Below are positions 12,131-25,235 of a stretch of DNA of 64,000 nucleotides, in pieces. Under the pieces are notes generated by a model. It was not told where the DNA came from and did no database searches. It saw only the letters and a program-made list of their open reading frames with translations. Positions within the stretch are counted from its first letter, which is position 1. The number at the start of each line of letters is the position of its first letter. The translations under genes and the position numbers were made by a program. Origin of the DNA: Acanthacorydalis orientalis. Its lineage: Eukaryota; Arthropoda; Insecta; Megaloptera; Corydalidae. The stretch spans positions 11,279,026 through 11,343,025 of the forward strand of contig CM068321.1 in assembly GCA_034766995.1 (NCBI GenBank), in the 5' to 3' direction.

Positions 12131-13868
12131 TTTATGTTTGTTGTAAGTAACGACCGCACAAGCGTACCTTCAATAACGTTGTAAAACCGTTAATGAAATA
12201 GTCACATAAGAGAAAACCTTTTCAAATTTAAGAGAAACACTGTTCCATATTTATTAAAGCATTTCTCATTCAGAATTTTCTTTTATATTGATTCAGATTA
12301 TATCCGTCCTTTCAAATAAAATCCGAGAGTAAAATGTGATTTTATTTCAAATTATTTATATTATAAAACGTTCAACATGTCGAAAATGTCTATAGAAAGA
12401 AAAACGGAATATATAACTACGACATATTAAAAAATATAATAAAAATGAGTACACTTAAATAAAAAATATATATCACATATAAGATTAATAATGAGCTTTA
12501 TATTTAATTAGTTGAAAAATTCACCAATTAAGAAATACATATTTTCTTTAGTTTCGTAATATGAAAAATGATACATAAATCGAAATAAATGGAGATAAAA
12601 TAATTTTATATCATTATTTGACCTGTGTAGCATTTTTATTTTTTTAAAAAAAGGAATACTCGTTACTTTTTATTCTGATTTATATTTAGTTTTGTAAAAT
12701 AAATAAGTTACGATTTGAAAATCAATAACAAGTTATCAACTGAAATTTAATATTACAGCATTTTAAGATGGGAATTTATTCAATAGTATAGTAACAAAAA
12801 TAAATCAATTTCTTTATCGTTATTAGTAAAATAATATATTTTGTAAGAAGTACAAATAAATCTTTGAGAATATTTTTTCCATATACTTTTAATTATTCAG
12901 AAACTGTTAAGCAAGTATTTTAAGTCAGTGTAATTTCATATTATAGTTTGTCCAGTGTACTTAAATTCCATTTAACAAATTAGTTTTCACTTTTTCATTA
13001 ACTACACAAACATTTATGATTTACTATACTCAATTATTGATTAATGATCATTTCTGTTTCTTCCTTCATACAGTTTCATGGAAATTTTAATTAAATAATG
13101 TTTTTTGCTATAAATACTTTTCTGTATTTTAGTTCTAATTAAAGTTTTACCCTTATGTTTTATTTTTTTTAAATTTAAGTAATATTTACTTTGTTTTCTT
13201 GTAAGTGACAAATATCAGAAATCGTAGGAAATATTTCATGTTTCATTTCTAAAATTCAAGAAGTAAATTAAAGAATGAAAAAACCTACAATATATTGTAC
13301 AAATATTATGAAATATATTAACTTTTGAATAAAAGATTTCCAAGTATTAGATGATTACATGTTCGTGGAATACTAATATACAAAAATGTAAATATTAATA
13401 TAAAAAAATAAATTGATACTTTTGTGCGCTTACAAAACTGAATGAACTTCGAATAAGGAAAACATGAATTTCGAAAAGTTTCATTGGAAACAACTTGGAA
13501 TAATAGCACAAACACAACGAATTATATGTTCAACATAAACGTAAACAAGTCATTTACTTTCCGTGCAAATAAATGCGGTAAATAAGTAAACAGACACGTT
13601 ATGAAAATTATGTGATTGCTAATATAACGTAGTTTGCATAATTTTGTATACAGTTCCTGTGATTTTCGATAAAATATCGATGCCATAAATAAACTATATT
13701 GTTCGTACAACTAATTTCATACTTTATATGTTATGAATTTTGTTCATTACGAATAAATTAAATATTGTGTAAATTACATTTCTGTTTATCGCGATTTTCT
13801 ATAATTACTTAACGAATACTTTGAAAATGTTCCTCCACTGCTACTTATATATACATACATACATACAT

Positions 13869-13901
<33 letters not shown>

Positions 13902-15655
13902 ATTTGCAGAATATCCTCTACAGAATATATCCATGTGTATTACTATAGAAAATAACCTACATATTTTCAAAAGTAGTTTATGCAGATAATTTATTTTACA
14001 CTATTAGTATACAACTTTAACTAAATTTAGTCTATTTATTTTCTCTCCCTTTTTTCTTTTTATATATTTATATAAATATATGCATATGTGTATACATATA
14101 ACTAATTGTAAGAACATACTTCTAGATTGGTCTGACTGAGAAACTCAAAAAATAGTACAAAAATCTCGCGCTTCTTGAAATATATATATAGGTTTTTTTA
14201 AAAGATAGAATGATGAATTTATCTCAAATGTACCTTTAAGATATAATTCATAAACACTGAATTATATCTTTAAACATAAATAAACAATAGCATATAACAA
14301 ATGAAGGAAACTTTAAAAAAATATTTAATACATTATATAATATAAACAATAGTCTCATGAATTTTTAATATATTGCGATAATTTTAACAAATTGTGTTTT
14401 TTTAATAGATATTTTCAATAAATAAACTTTCTAATTAGTTAAAAACTACTATTTATGCATTTAAAATAAAAGATTATTTAATAAATACTATTTATTTAAA
14501 CCCAGTTATGTAAAGAAATGAAAGGTTATTTATATAATAACGTTTATACGTTGCATGCTTTGTTGTAACCTAATATTAAGCAATTATTAATAATTTTTAT
14601 ATTTATATTCGAATTAGTAAAATAAGTTAACGTAGAAGAAAAATTGAATCTTTAAATGAAAATGAATTGTACGAATTGACTTAAGAAAGACATTAAACGA
14701 AAAATATTGTTGAATAAACCAGATGTTGTTCATGTTTTTTAATTTATCGACAAACTGTTAGTTCGTAGTTTCATTGCCAGTAATTGAACTTTTTGAAAAA
14801 GTGGTGTTGGTAAAAATTACCTGTATTGATTAATAGAGCAGATGTTGTATATCATAACAACAAACAACCACATGCAGTAATGCGACTGTAAAAATGTCAA
14901 CTTTTAATGCATTGATTGTGTTTATTGACCTCATACTCTACTTTTTATATATTTTTTATATATAGCAAAGCATACTTTGTGTAAAAATGTTTCTTTCTGA
15001 CATTTTAATTTTATAATTTAAAAGTTATTAAAAATATTTACATTCTTTAGTACAAAAAAACTCTGTAGTTTTACAAAATATTTCTAATATTGTGATTATA
15101 TTGACTTTTAAAAACGCTTTTTCAATCACCTCGAAAACTACCAAATATTTTCAAATGAAAATGTTCAGTAATTGATTAAGTATTGAACATTTTTCATTAT
15201 TCTTTATTCGAGTTTAAATGATAATGAGATAATCTTCAAAGTGCTAAAATACAGAAAATTCTGTTTTAACATATCAATTTAATGATATTTAGAAAAATCC
15301 ATTGACTGTTTTTAAAATGTTCTCTACTTTAATGTTCTGAATATGATGGCATTTCTTTAAAAAAATAAACAATAAATAAAAAAATAATAAAAAAAACGAA
15401 TAAACAATTATTGAACATTTTTTATGGTTTTTGATGTGAATGAAAATTTATTTTATGCTACTGTGCAATTCGTTTAAAGTGTATATCAAAAAAGTATTTA
15501 TAATTTACAATTTATATAAATTTTTAATTACTACATTTTTTTTCATTTACCAAAATATTCATAAAAAATTCTTAGTGAACATATTTCCTCCTTTTCAAAC
15601 ACAAAATTAAAAATATTTTTTTTATTTTTACATAATTTTATTTACATATTCTTAT
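12131..15655. other. AT-rich noncoding stretch
   Basis: No gene is seen. It contains the CATA/TA microsatellite near 13.85 kb and a fragment resembling the dispersed AT-rich repeat near 15160-15200 (GTTCAGTAATTGATTAAG...). Two minus-strand frames near 13.3-13.7 kb are AT-biased and not protein-like. Confidence 0.55.
13847..13902. repeat. (CATA)n/(TA)n microsatellite
   Basis: Several ACAT units are followed by two (TA)n runs separated by AAAT. Confidence 0.9.
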
Positions 15656-15660
15656 TAGGT

Positions 15661-16360
15661 AAATCGGCCCATTTATTTTTTTCAAATAACACTTTATAGA
15701 TTAGTACCATTTCAACGCACGCATTCCTGCAATCTTATTAGGAAATTTTCCATCACACGTCTCAATATGTCTGGTGGAATCATCGCTATTCCTTCTTGAT
15801 TTTTTTATTTAAGTTCAGACATGGCGTATGCACTATCAGTAAACATATTGCTCTTTAAATAACCTCAAAGAAAATAAACATACATTGTTAAATCTGAGGC
15901 TTTTACTGGTCAAAAAGCATCTTCATTTTTGGAAAAGAAATGGTTCGGAAAGAGTGTTCTTACAGCAGCTATGGATATTCTAGCAGTATGACTAGTTATC
16001 CCATCTTGATTAAATCAAATTATTTACGAAAATCGAATTAATTCTTATATCAGAAATGTTGTAATCATACAATCACATCGTGGACTACGCGTTACTGTAA
16101 CTACAACACGGTCAATGTTTTCTGGTATTCTTACAGTTCTTATGGACTTTTACTGTTTCAAATTCCCAGTTTTTTCAAACTTCCGAACCCACAAGTTGGT
16201 GACATGAGCGATCGTTACCTGCTCATAACGCAGAATGTTATAATGATTGTAAAATAGCTGTTATACAGTTGCAGCAGACTTATCATTTTTATCCAATGAT
16301 TTTACAGCAAAACCTCGATTTATAAGGAACCACTGCTCCAAATTTCTTAAACGGCTATGG
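15661..16360 (-). pseudogene. Degenerate Tc1/mariner-superfamily transposase (DUF4817 type), internally deleted
   Basis: Read on the minus strand, this is a broken DDE transposase of the insect family with an N-terminal DUF4817 helix-turn-helix. From 5' to 3', the N-terminal part shows SRLRNLEQWFLINRGF and NDKSAATV, then a linker VRKFEKTGNL and RTVRIPENIDRVVVTVTRSP (near 16080-16150). The last part of the catalytic domain follows: FNQDGITSHTARIS, RTLFPNHFFSKNEDAF-stop-PVK, ASDLTMYVYFL and then IPPDILRRVMENFLIRLQEC (15721-15780). Tryptophan codons have become stops in PVK and L*GYLK. The central part of the catalytic domain, with its first aspartate, is missing: the linker passes almost directly to the QDG...HTAR segment. 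It is clearly non-functional. No inverted termini could be assigned. Confidence 0.85.
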
Positions 16361-16459
16361 ATAACTAACACTGTATCACTTAAATACTCTCCCTCACTCC
16401 AACTGTATGTGAATAAGTCTGCTTTTAAAATCTCCCGGTTTACTGGCACATCCATTATT

Positions 16460-17076
16460 ACACATTTTTTGATCGATTATTTATATTATTGTGTAGTAAC
16501 CGTTAAATATTTACAAATATACATATTTCCAATCAAAGAATGAAATTTATTGATTACTGAACATTTAGAGTTATGGTGATATCTAAGATAAATTATTCTT
16601 ATATTTTCAAAAGTCCAAAAGTAAAAGTCGTGTTAAAATATATAATCCGTAATAACGTATTTAACAATTATAAAATACTCTCATACTTTTATATCCCTGA
16701 TATAATCTCTGTTTAATGGAAAATGAAAATGTCAAATTAATTACTTTGATAGATACGTATATCTATCTACCTCATCGATATTTATCTATAAATATAAATT
16801 TAATCTCAGAAATAAATTTATTTCTTCAAGATTGGAAATGGGTTTAGTAAAAGACTCATACATACTCTCATTCAATTTTGAAATATGATATTGATATAAA
16901 AATTAATTAGGTTTTATAATAATTAGAAAATAAATTAGGTATTCTGCAATATTTTTTCCAGAGTTAAGTTTGAGAATTAAAAATATCATATCATCGAGTT
17001 TTTAACATAAGCCAGTTAAGATATTTTTTAAACTTTATATATGAATGACGTATATATGTGGGCTGTTTTATGCTTT

Positions 17077-17119
<43 letters not shown>

Positions 17120-18115
17120 CTAAATGTATTATAAAGCTGGATTTAAAAGAAAACGTTTTGAAGAAAAATAATGAATTTCTATAGGAGGCTTATCGTTTTA
17201 TTGTCATCAGATTTACTGAATGCCAATATCTCAATATGTGAACAATTTGGAGATAGATATATTATATTTTATCCTTGATAAATTTTATTTTAAACTCGAA
17301 AAAATATTTAGGTTCGAGATTGTTTGAAGTATGAATATGAGAAAAAATATGATGAAATATAGTTTTAATAAATGTAATATAATCAAAATTTATTGAAGTA
17401 AATATTATTCGAATAAGTATTTTAAATATAAAAAAATGTGTTCTGTGTATAAAATAAATATATAAAATTAAATTATTATTATAAAATATATTGTGAATGA
17501 AAGAAAAAGTTTGTATTAATTTAGAATTGAGTCTTCTATTTTTGTTAGTGTTCTATATTGTAAATGAGTGCATATTTAATTCTCGTATAAATAGAGAATG
17601 AATATAAAGTAACAAAGGAACATTCATGAACTATTGTAAGCAATATTTAATTAAAACTTATGAACTTTATAATTTCATTTTCTACACAGATTGCTGAAAC
17701 ATAATTTTACAATCCATATTACATTTATCATTTCTACTAAAACAACATTATGAATAAATCGCGATATTTCTTTTATATCTATGAATGTATACCTTGTAAA
17801 CAATACTAATTTTATTATTTGTTGATCGGCCGGTTTTTTTTTTAAAAAAAAACTAGATATGAAATATTAAAATATGTTCCTTTTATTTATTAATTTGACT
17901 GTTTTATACGTATAAATTAATTAAGTTGAACAGTAGGATTAATTAAAAAATAGCTTTATATTCACTCAATTGTTTATAAGTAGAATGAAAAGTTAATATA
18001 CGAAAATATTGTTTTTCTTTACAAAAATAAAGTAATATTTATTTAATCATCTGCATGAATTTCTTTACAAATTTAAACTTCGTAAACGGTACTATAAGAT
18101 GATATTTTCATTCTT
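16460..18115. other. AT-rich noncoding stretch
   Basis: No gene is seen. It contains a (TA)n array, a T10A9 palindrome at about 17832-17851 and no recognisable transposon. Confidence 0.55.
17081..17118. repeat. (TA)n microsatellite
   Basis: About 38 bases of uninterrupted alternation. Confidence 0.95.
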
Positions 18116-18117
18116 CT

Positions 18118-18600
18118 TCTTCGATGGCGCTACAGCATAAATCGAGTCTTGGCTTCCTCAATTTTCTTCCTCCAGACCATCTTCTTCCTGGCAGTCCTCC
18201 AGTTCCTTACTCCCATTAGTTTCACTGGATTCTTCTCTACATTGTCTATATATCTGTGCTTTGGTTTTTCCACAGCTTTTCTTTTGCCTGGTTGTTCATC
18301 CAAGCTTTTCCTTTTTGGTAGTCTTGAGTTCGATATCCGGTCAGTGTGACCTACTGATCGCAAGTGGAGCGTTTTAATGAAGAAGAATGTTTTGGTTCCT
18401 TGTAGACTTAATAAACTTCAAAATTGTAGCGTATTCTCCATATATTTCCAGAGTTTACTGAGCCAAATATCTTCTAAGCATTCTTCTTTCGATATTATCC
18501 AACATTTCTGCGGTCTTAGCTGACATGCTCTCTACGTTTCACCTCCATAAGATATGACAGTACGGATGAGGGTTTAATATAGTTGGATTTGATATTCTCA
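18118..18600 (-). pseudogene. 3' end of a non-LTR retrotransposon reverse transcriptase (RTE-like C-terminus)
   Basis: The minus strand encodes the tail found downstream of the reverse transcriptase in RTE-like and related non-LTR elements. An upstream part resembles the TVISYGGETW / RMLRR block (about 18600-18470, frame-shifted). It leads to LRSVGHTDRISNSRLPKR, then KRKAVEKPKHRYIDNVEKNP and MGVRNWRTARKKMVWRKKIE, ending EEAKTRFML (18130-18363). The diagnostic features are the Gly-His...Leu-Pro-Lys-Arg, Pro-Lys-X-Arg-Tyr-X-Asp and Gly-X-Arg-Asn-Trp-Arg spacing. The catalytic domains and endonuclease are absent, as expected for a 5'-truncated copy. It has no poly(A) tail and no target duplication that I can place, so it is old. 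Confidence 0.75.
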
Positions 18601-18604
18601 TTAT

Positions 18605-19720
18605 TATCAAATATTTCAAATCCATAGATTCGTTTATAATTTTTAACTGTTTTTATACTTGTAATAATTATATTTTTTTACTAAATTTGTTTGTATGCTG
18701 CTGCTAAATTATGCTTATGCTTAATTCAATAAAGTTCGCTATTGTCTAACAATGAACATTTCTTTTGGTTGCGTAAGTGAATTTCGATGAGAATGCCATG
18801 TATTTTCATACGTATATGGATACGTATGAAAAAACGTATCCTTATCTTAAGAGCACCAAAGTACAAAAAAGATTTTTTTATATCTTGGCGCTTTGACTGT
18901 TATTCGATTGTCATTGAAATTCTTGTAAGCAAAAAATAGAAAATTGTCACTAATGAATAATGGGATATTTTTAATCAAAAATATTATTTTTATTCAAAAA
19001 TATTTGTGGAATGAGTTAAAAATTTATTTGTGAAAAGCATATTTAACTTTTGATTTAATTGATAAATCTTTGTTGGTGTCATTTGATTTACTAGGTAAAA
19101 TTTTCTCTATTTGTTCGACTTTCTTTTATATACACATTCTTCGTATCATTTTGTTAGTTTATAGTTTGTAGTAATGGATTCAAAAATATATTTGGTAATT
19201 CAGAACGTCTAAAATCTCGACACATTCTTCTCTGTGAAATATTTAAAATATGTCTGAAGTTACAATGCAGTTCTAATAAAGTGGCTAAATTAACTTTCAT
19301 AAATGAATTCATTTTGCGACTCAGACACTATTGGTTCAAAATATTTAATGAATAATTTTTGATCTGAAACATTTTTTTCTGCGATGAAAAAAGAATACAT
19401 TTCGGAAAGATATCAATGTTCTTAAAAATAAATGAGAATGAGATCAAAGAAGCAATAACGACTAAAACAATTTTATAAAGAGAGATTAAGAAAAAAAAAG
19501 AAATAAATATGATCATAAATTGTCGTTGATTACTGATAAGTTAAAACATATCTATCTTTGAAATGATTTAGTGCTTGAGTTGTAATTGAGAACAAGTTAA
19601 AATACCCTTTAAAAATTCAATTTCACGTTTATTTCTGCTGTCATATAAATAGAGGTTCCAAATAAAAATGGAATTGCTGTAAGATCGTTTCCTTTTTTAA
19701 AATTAAGAGGTTGTATTTTA
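18605..19720. other. AT-rich noncoding stretch
   Basis: No gene is seen. A copy of the dispersed AT-rich repeat is at 19283-19370. An inverted TACGTATC/GATACGTA-like string is near 18808-18840. Confidence 0.5.
19283..19370 (+). repeat. Dispersed AT-rich repeat, copy 2
   Basis: Starts GGCTAAATTAACTTTCATAA followed by ATGAATTCATTTTGC, and ends AATGAATAATTTTTGATCTG. Both blocks match copies at 370-462 and 29703-29790 in order and spacing. Confidence 0.45.
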
Positions 19721-19729
19721 TACGACATC

Positions 19730-20520
19730 GCGGTTTTATTGCGGTCAGCGTGGCGATAAACGGAAAGAAACTTACCACGCATAGAATCTATGCGACCAAT
19801 TGTGAAAATCTCATGTTCATAAACGGATCCGTTAGGTACAATTCGACAATGAAATACTGAATTTTCGCGATGGCCACCTGGCGTTCTTCTTACCAGCCAG
19901 CATCCACCACCATGATTAGCTGCGGTGGCGAACAACAACGACACCGTTTTATGTCTACCACAGGTAAAAAGAACAGACTATTCGTTCCGATATCGCGGAG
20001 TGGCGGCTTGTGGCGACATCGCGTCGCCGAAACGCCAGATGCGCGCGCGCGCACTCGTACAAGCGACCGGAGCGCGAGCACCGGGCCACCATCGACTACG
20101 ACGCTAACCGCTCGAACCGGAGTCGAGCTACGCCACTCCGGGCGCGCGATGCTCTAACGTTGCACGTACTGTCACGCCGCGATACTTTCCGTTATAGAGA
20201 GCACACCGTGTGCGACGTCGTCGTGCGTTTCGTATATCGGTCGTTTAACGAACAGTTTTCTCTATACGACTGCTTTGTTTTTCTCGGTTATCTTTTTTTC
20301 TGTGTTTCTTTTACCATTTTTTCTTATTGTGTTTAATTTGTGATCTATATGCCGCGAAACGAATTCAAAATCGAGACGATTACTCATAGTGTGACAATGT
20401 GAAACTATAAAGTTTATTTATTTTTGTCGCTCTTTAGGATTCTTGTCGGACTTGTGTGTTTGTTCATAGGAGTGTGAAAATGAATCAAAAGGGATATTGG
20501 AATGGATAATTGACAAATTG
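19730..20520 (+). promoter_or_regulatory. CpG-rich promoter-like island
   Basis: A sharply bounded GC/CpG-rich segment. Its core at 20010-20230 holds GCGCGCGCGCACTCG, GAGCGCGAGCACCGGGCC and GTGCGACGTCGTCGTGCG, then grades back into AT-rich DNA by about 20.5 kb. Overlapping open frames of 60-110 codons exist on both strands, but their residues are Arg/Thr/Ser/Ala-rich, which is typical of CpG islands and not convincing as protein. A possible plus-strand donor, CAG|GTAAAA, is at about 19962. By position this is the best candidate promoter/5' leader for the signal-peptide exon at 24255-24397. The link is inferred. Confidence 0.45.
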
Positions 20521-23500
20521 AGATTTGTGGACAGTGTTTATTACGGGATATAGACCCATTTTAACCTGTGCTTCAAACCAGATTAATTCATATTGTTAAT
20601 ATTTTTTAAATAGTTTTAAATTTTTTTTAAAAAAAATTTAATTACTATGTGATTTAAAATATCCAAGGTTATTTATTTTACTAAAGTTTTAATAATTTAA
20701 TTAAAAAATAATTACATTATCACATACAGTAATTAATAGTTTTATTTTATTGGAGAAAGTGTCTCGTAATTAAAACTATTATGCAAATACATACGAAACT
20801 TTATAGATATTAAAAAGTGAATGCTAATTATTTAAGAAAGAAATATAATCGTTAAATTTTTTTCACTGTGAAGATAAATTAAAATTTATTATATTTGAGC
20901 AATACAAGTAAATAACTTAATGAAGAAAATACAAATTCATTAAAAAATAATTTGGGTTTAGTGCAATCTTAATATTTATTTCCTATTGAAGAAATAAAAA
21001 ATATTGTATTATATTTAATTAGATTTTTAATAAATTTGTGTTTCGATAAATGAAAAAATAGTTTCTATTTTATTATAACAATAATTTTTTAAATTTGACA
21101 TATTTATTAAAGTGCATATAACAGATTAAGTGTATTTCTTAAATACTATTTATCTGTGAGATTTAAATTCAAGTTATACTTGAGTAAGAAATAATTTAAT
21201 CTATTTTTTAATCCGTAAACTTGTCCGAGCTTTAAACAATACAATTCATTTACATTTCTACTCATTTATTTTATTATAAATATTAATTTTAAAAGTAATT
21301 AAAACCAAATACAATAATTATTTGAAAAGTTTTAAAATTTCTTAAGAATTTAAAAACGTAATTCAATTGAACGTGAATTAAAATATAAATATAATAATAA
21401 TTTGAGTAATTAACAGTAAAATAATATATATTTGTACATGACATTAAAACTTGATTGTTTTAAGTATTAAGAAAATTGAAATTAAAAGTTATTTTGATCG
21501 CCTTTACCTGAGAATACATAATTTACATTAAATTAATTTCTTGGACTTAATTTTTAATAAATAGCAATTATTTAAACAAAGTGTATTCTGAAATAAAAAC
21601 GATAAATAATTCTATATTTATTAAAATAATGTAAATAATAAAAATCTATTACTAATTTGAGGGAAATAAATTCAATTAAATTTCGAGGTCAAATTAAATT
21701 CATCAGAATATTTCGAACTATTTAAAAATATTTATTAAATTTCGGACTGTAAAAATATGGTTAAAAACTGATTGCATTACAATAAAATATTTTTAGGCAA
21801 AGTATATAAAACTAAATATAAACATTTAAAAGGGTCGTATGTAAATATATATTGATTTAAAAACTGTTTAAAATTAAAACAAAATAAAGTATAAATTTAC
21901 TTAAGTATAAGACTTAATATTTATTTGTATTTGTATAATCATGAAAAAATATTTTATTTAGCATAAAATAAAATCTAAAACCAAAAGACAGTACAGCGTT
22001 GAAGAAAATGTGATTCTATAATTATTGCATAAACTATTATTTTGATAATAATTTATTCAACGATTTATATATTTGTTGCAAAGAATATAAAAAATATTGT
22101 TTATAAAAATTATCCATTTTAGAAGAAAACGAAGACAAGACTATTATTTAACTAATATTTTGTGCAATATAATTGTAGTGGATAAATATTGCAGTTCATA
22201 GAGATCAATAACTGTATTGTAGAAATATAAAAATAACATTACGTAACTTTTTTTATTTAGAATAAATATCATTTGTATTCAATTTGTTGTTATATTTCAT
22301 TAGCAGATTTTTTTTTCAACAAGCAAGAAGAAAAAAATTGTGAATAGACATTCCAATAAATTTAAATTATATTGAAAGTATTTATTATAAAAATAAAAGA
22401 TAAACAAATTGCACAATTATTTTATTATAAAATGGACTTCTATTAGGAAAAATAATTAAATAAAATTACGATTTTTTTGACAGAAGTTTTACTCAAGTAA
22501 AAGAGGACACGACTAATCTTTCATCATATTATCAGTTCCATATTATTTATTTTACAAAAGTGTTTTCAAATATGTTTTTCTTCATTTAAACACAAATCTA
22601 TTAATAGTAGAAAAATAACTAAATAAATCAATTTTAAATTCATGAAATTGTAATAAAAATATCAAACAGGTAATTCAATTGATTCTATGTAAAATTTTTG
22701 ATAACCAAATTTAATAAGTAAATATACATAACGACGTACCAAAATAAATAAAAGAAAATATTAATCTAAGAATAAGAATTTTTCTAAAACTTTTGTGCGA
22801 ATAAACAAGTCTAGAAACCGTGTAAAAAGTAAATAGACGAACTGTATTGTACCGTTTTGATGAATACTTGAAATAAGAAATTTGCTGCTTCAAGTCGACG
22901 TGTAATAAGTTTTACAAGGTCTACATAAGGAAAAACATCGAATCGCTAAAGTACACACAACAATAGCAGCGGTTGAACACTAGAAAGTACATTTATTAGA
23001 TTATTAAAGTGTCTTCTCTGTGTCATACACTCACTTCTATTCCTCTCACACTCACTCGACTAATAAATTGAAATCAAGTCACCTACATAAAACGTATAAC
23101 GTATAAATTGTATACATATTGCGTTAATTGAATGTAATTCTTGTAATAATAGAACAAATTAAACACTTACATAATTTATATGTGTGCAGAAGATTAATGT
23201 CATTTCAAACAAAATTAAAAATATTAAAAATATATAAATTAATATTTATTATTCGTTGAAAGTGTAAAGATAGATTTTAAAACATATGTTAACAAATAGA
23301 TGGTAGCTGCAATTATTAAATCGTTAAATGTATTCATAGAATCCAGTATAATATTGAAAATTAATCTTATTGAATAATATAGTGTGTTGGATAATAGTTT
23401 TTTTAGTGTTTTCTATTGATAAAAAAATCGGAAATTATCACATCGTTGTATAACTGAGAATTGAAATAAATTTATCAAAAAGCCGTGTTCGTCAAAACCA

Positions 23501-24095
23501 TCTAATCAAATCCATTTAAAAAAAAGATAAATAATCGTATTGGAAATAGTTTTCAACTGTAGTCATTAATATACACTTTTCGTCAAATTAATATAACCTT
23601 ATATTAATCAATAGCATATAACGAATGAAATAAACAGGATCAATACTTAATATATACGGATTAAATTCTTTGTAAATGAATTCATTTTAAGAAAAATAAA
23701 AAAACAGGTTTGTACATTTCTAAGAAACTAATCATTTTATATATAAAAACAAAAAGAAATAAATTTGAATAGCAATACGGAAGTAATCATTTGAAAAAGC
23801 AGAAATACTGATATATTATTTATTTAACGGAAAGAAGGATAAAAAGAATTACTTAATTATTAATTTGCTTTTGGTCATTAAAAGAATTCTACGTGTTTTT
23901 GTAATATAACAGTGTTTGTGATTAAATAGACTGGGAAAAGAAACCGACAGGAAATTATCTATAAATGAGTCTGAAAAAATAATAGCGTATAAAAAAAATA
24001 TAAATGTATTATTATCTAAAAGGAAACAGTTCGATATTAGTCTTCTGAATTATTGCAAAGAATATCTGCAGACAAGGAAAAAGGTTTCATTTACT
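20521..24095. other. AT-rich stretch, likely 5' intron
   Basis: About 3.5 kb of very AT-rich DNA with no gene or transposon seen. It lies between the CpG island and the signal-peptide exon and would be the first intron if the two belong to one gene. Confidence 0.4.
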
Positions 24096-24254
24096 GCCTA
24101 CTAGTATATCGTCGATATTCTGGATGTATCGTGCGCGGCGTCGATTAATCGAATCGGATACGAAAAGTGACGTCTAATTTTTTTCGGTGTGAGAACGAGG
24201 TACAAAACAGTAAAATTCTGCGATACGGAGGAAAAAATATATATATATATACAG
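24096..24254 (+). promoter_or_regulatory. GC-richer segment upstream of the signal-peptide exon
   Basis: Contains CGTGCGCGGCGTCGATTAAT and AAGTGACGTC, directly upstream of the exon. It is either proximal promoter or upstream leader exon. A splice acceptor at 24254 would make it intronic, while an alternative promoter here would make it leader. Confidence 0.3.
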
Positions 24255-24397
24255 ATATCTCTGTTGTGAAGTGCGTTAAAGCTCAATTGCATTTGCGATG
24301 AAGCCCAAGCAGTGTTTCGCTTCTTTGCGTGATTTTGGTGTTACGGTGACGGTGGTGGTGTTGGCTGCTGTTGTTTTCACTACATCGCCTGTAAATG
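24255..24397 (+). CDS. First coding exon encoding a signal peptide (partial gene)
   Basis: A weak but plausible acceptor (ATATATACAG|ATATCT, ending at 24254) opens 43 bases of leader. An ATG at 24298 follows in a good context, with an in-frame TAA upstream at 24277. The 33 codons that follow form a classic secretory signal: basic start MKPKQCFASLRDFG, hydrophobic core VTVTVVVLAAVVF, then a polar TTSPVN cleavage region. The exon ends at 24397 at a consensus donor (AATG|GTGAGTGA), leaving phase 1. Higher GC than its surroundings supports a real exon. It should be the N-terminus of a secreted or membrane protein whose remaining exons lie beyond very long introns. Neural adhesion or receptor genes have this layout in insects, but no gene can be named. 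No partner exon is identified in the window. Confidence 0.6.
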
Positions 24398-25189
24398 GTG
24401 AGTGAAATTTTTATTGTATCGACAGAATCGAACGCGATGCGTCCAATCGAACATTATTGTATGCTAGATATGATAAACATGTTCCGTGTACAGTTTGCAA
24501 GCCGGGGATATCAATAAAATCAGCAAGTCGCTTAACGGAATTGATGTTGTAAACTCATATTTATTTTACATTTATAGACATGCATTGAACTCTTTATTAT
24601 TTATTATATTTTCTACATCAATTATTTCTCTTTAATGTCGTCATCCATTTTAAACACACATTTGAAATAAAAGAATACTAGAATGACTTTGAACTTTGTG
24701 AAAATAAGAAAATGACGTTATTTCTGCAATAAAAAGTTAACGTTAGCTTTATTGCGATTTTTCAAGTGGTTACCATGTAATACATTATCCACTTTTATTT
24801 TTTACTGTCAACATTGAATGTCACATTGAGAATAACACTTTTTATAGTGTAATGAATATTGTGCGGATAAAAAAGTACACATTCCCATTTTTGGAGATAG
24901 TTAAAACCAACTAGGTATATAAAAATAATGTCAGATTTTGTCTTTTTATATTAATTACTGAATAACCATTATTTCTAGTCATATTAAATTTATTGTTTTA
25001 TTTATAATACAACAGTATAATTATGCGAATTTAGACTCGGCATTCAGTTCTTTTTAATTTAAAATATTATGGCATTCGTACAACACCACGATATTAATTA
25101 TTGTAGTATGGTTTTCAAACCTTCTCATGAAATTATAAGGTTTAAAAGTCACTTATAATTCAATATTGAATTACAATTTAAACACACAA

Positions 25190-25235
25190 ATATATATATA
25201 TATACGAGTATATATATATACATATATATTTATAC
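25190..25235. repeat. (TA)n microsatellite
   Basis: Two (TA)n runs are separated by CGAG. Confidence 0.9.

Noticed and set aside
19609..20336. Several overlapping 60-111 codon frames on both strands
   Set aside because: They overlap in many frames within a CpG-rich island, where stops are rare. Compositions are Arg/Thr/Ala-rich and none shows a domain.
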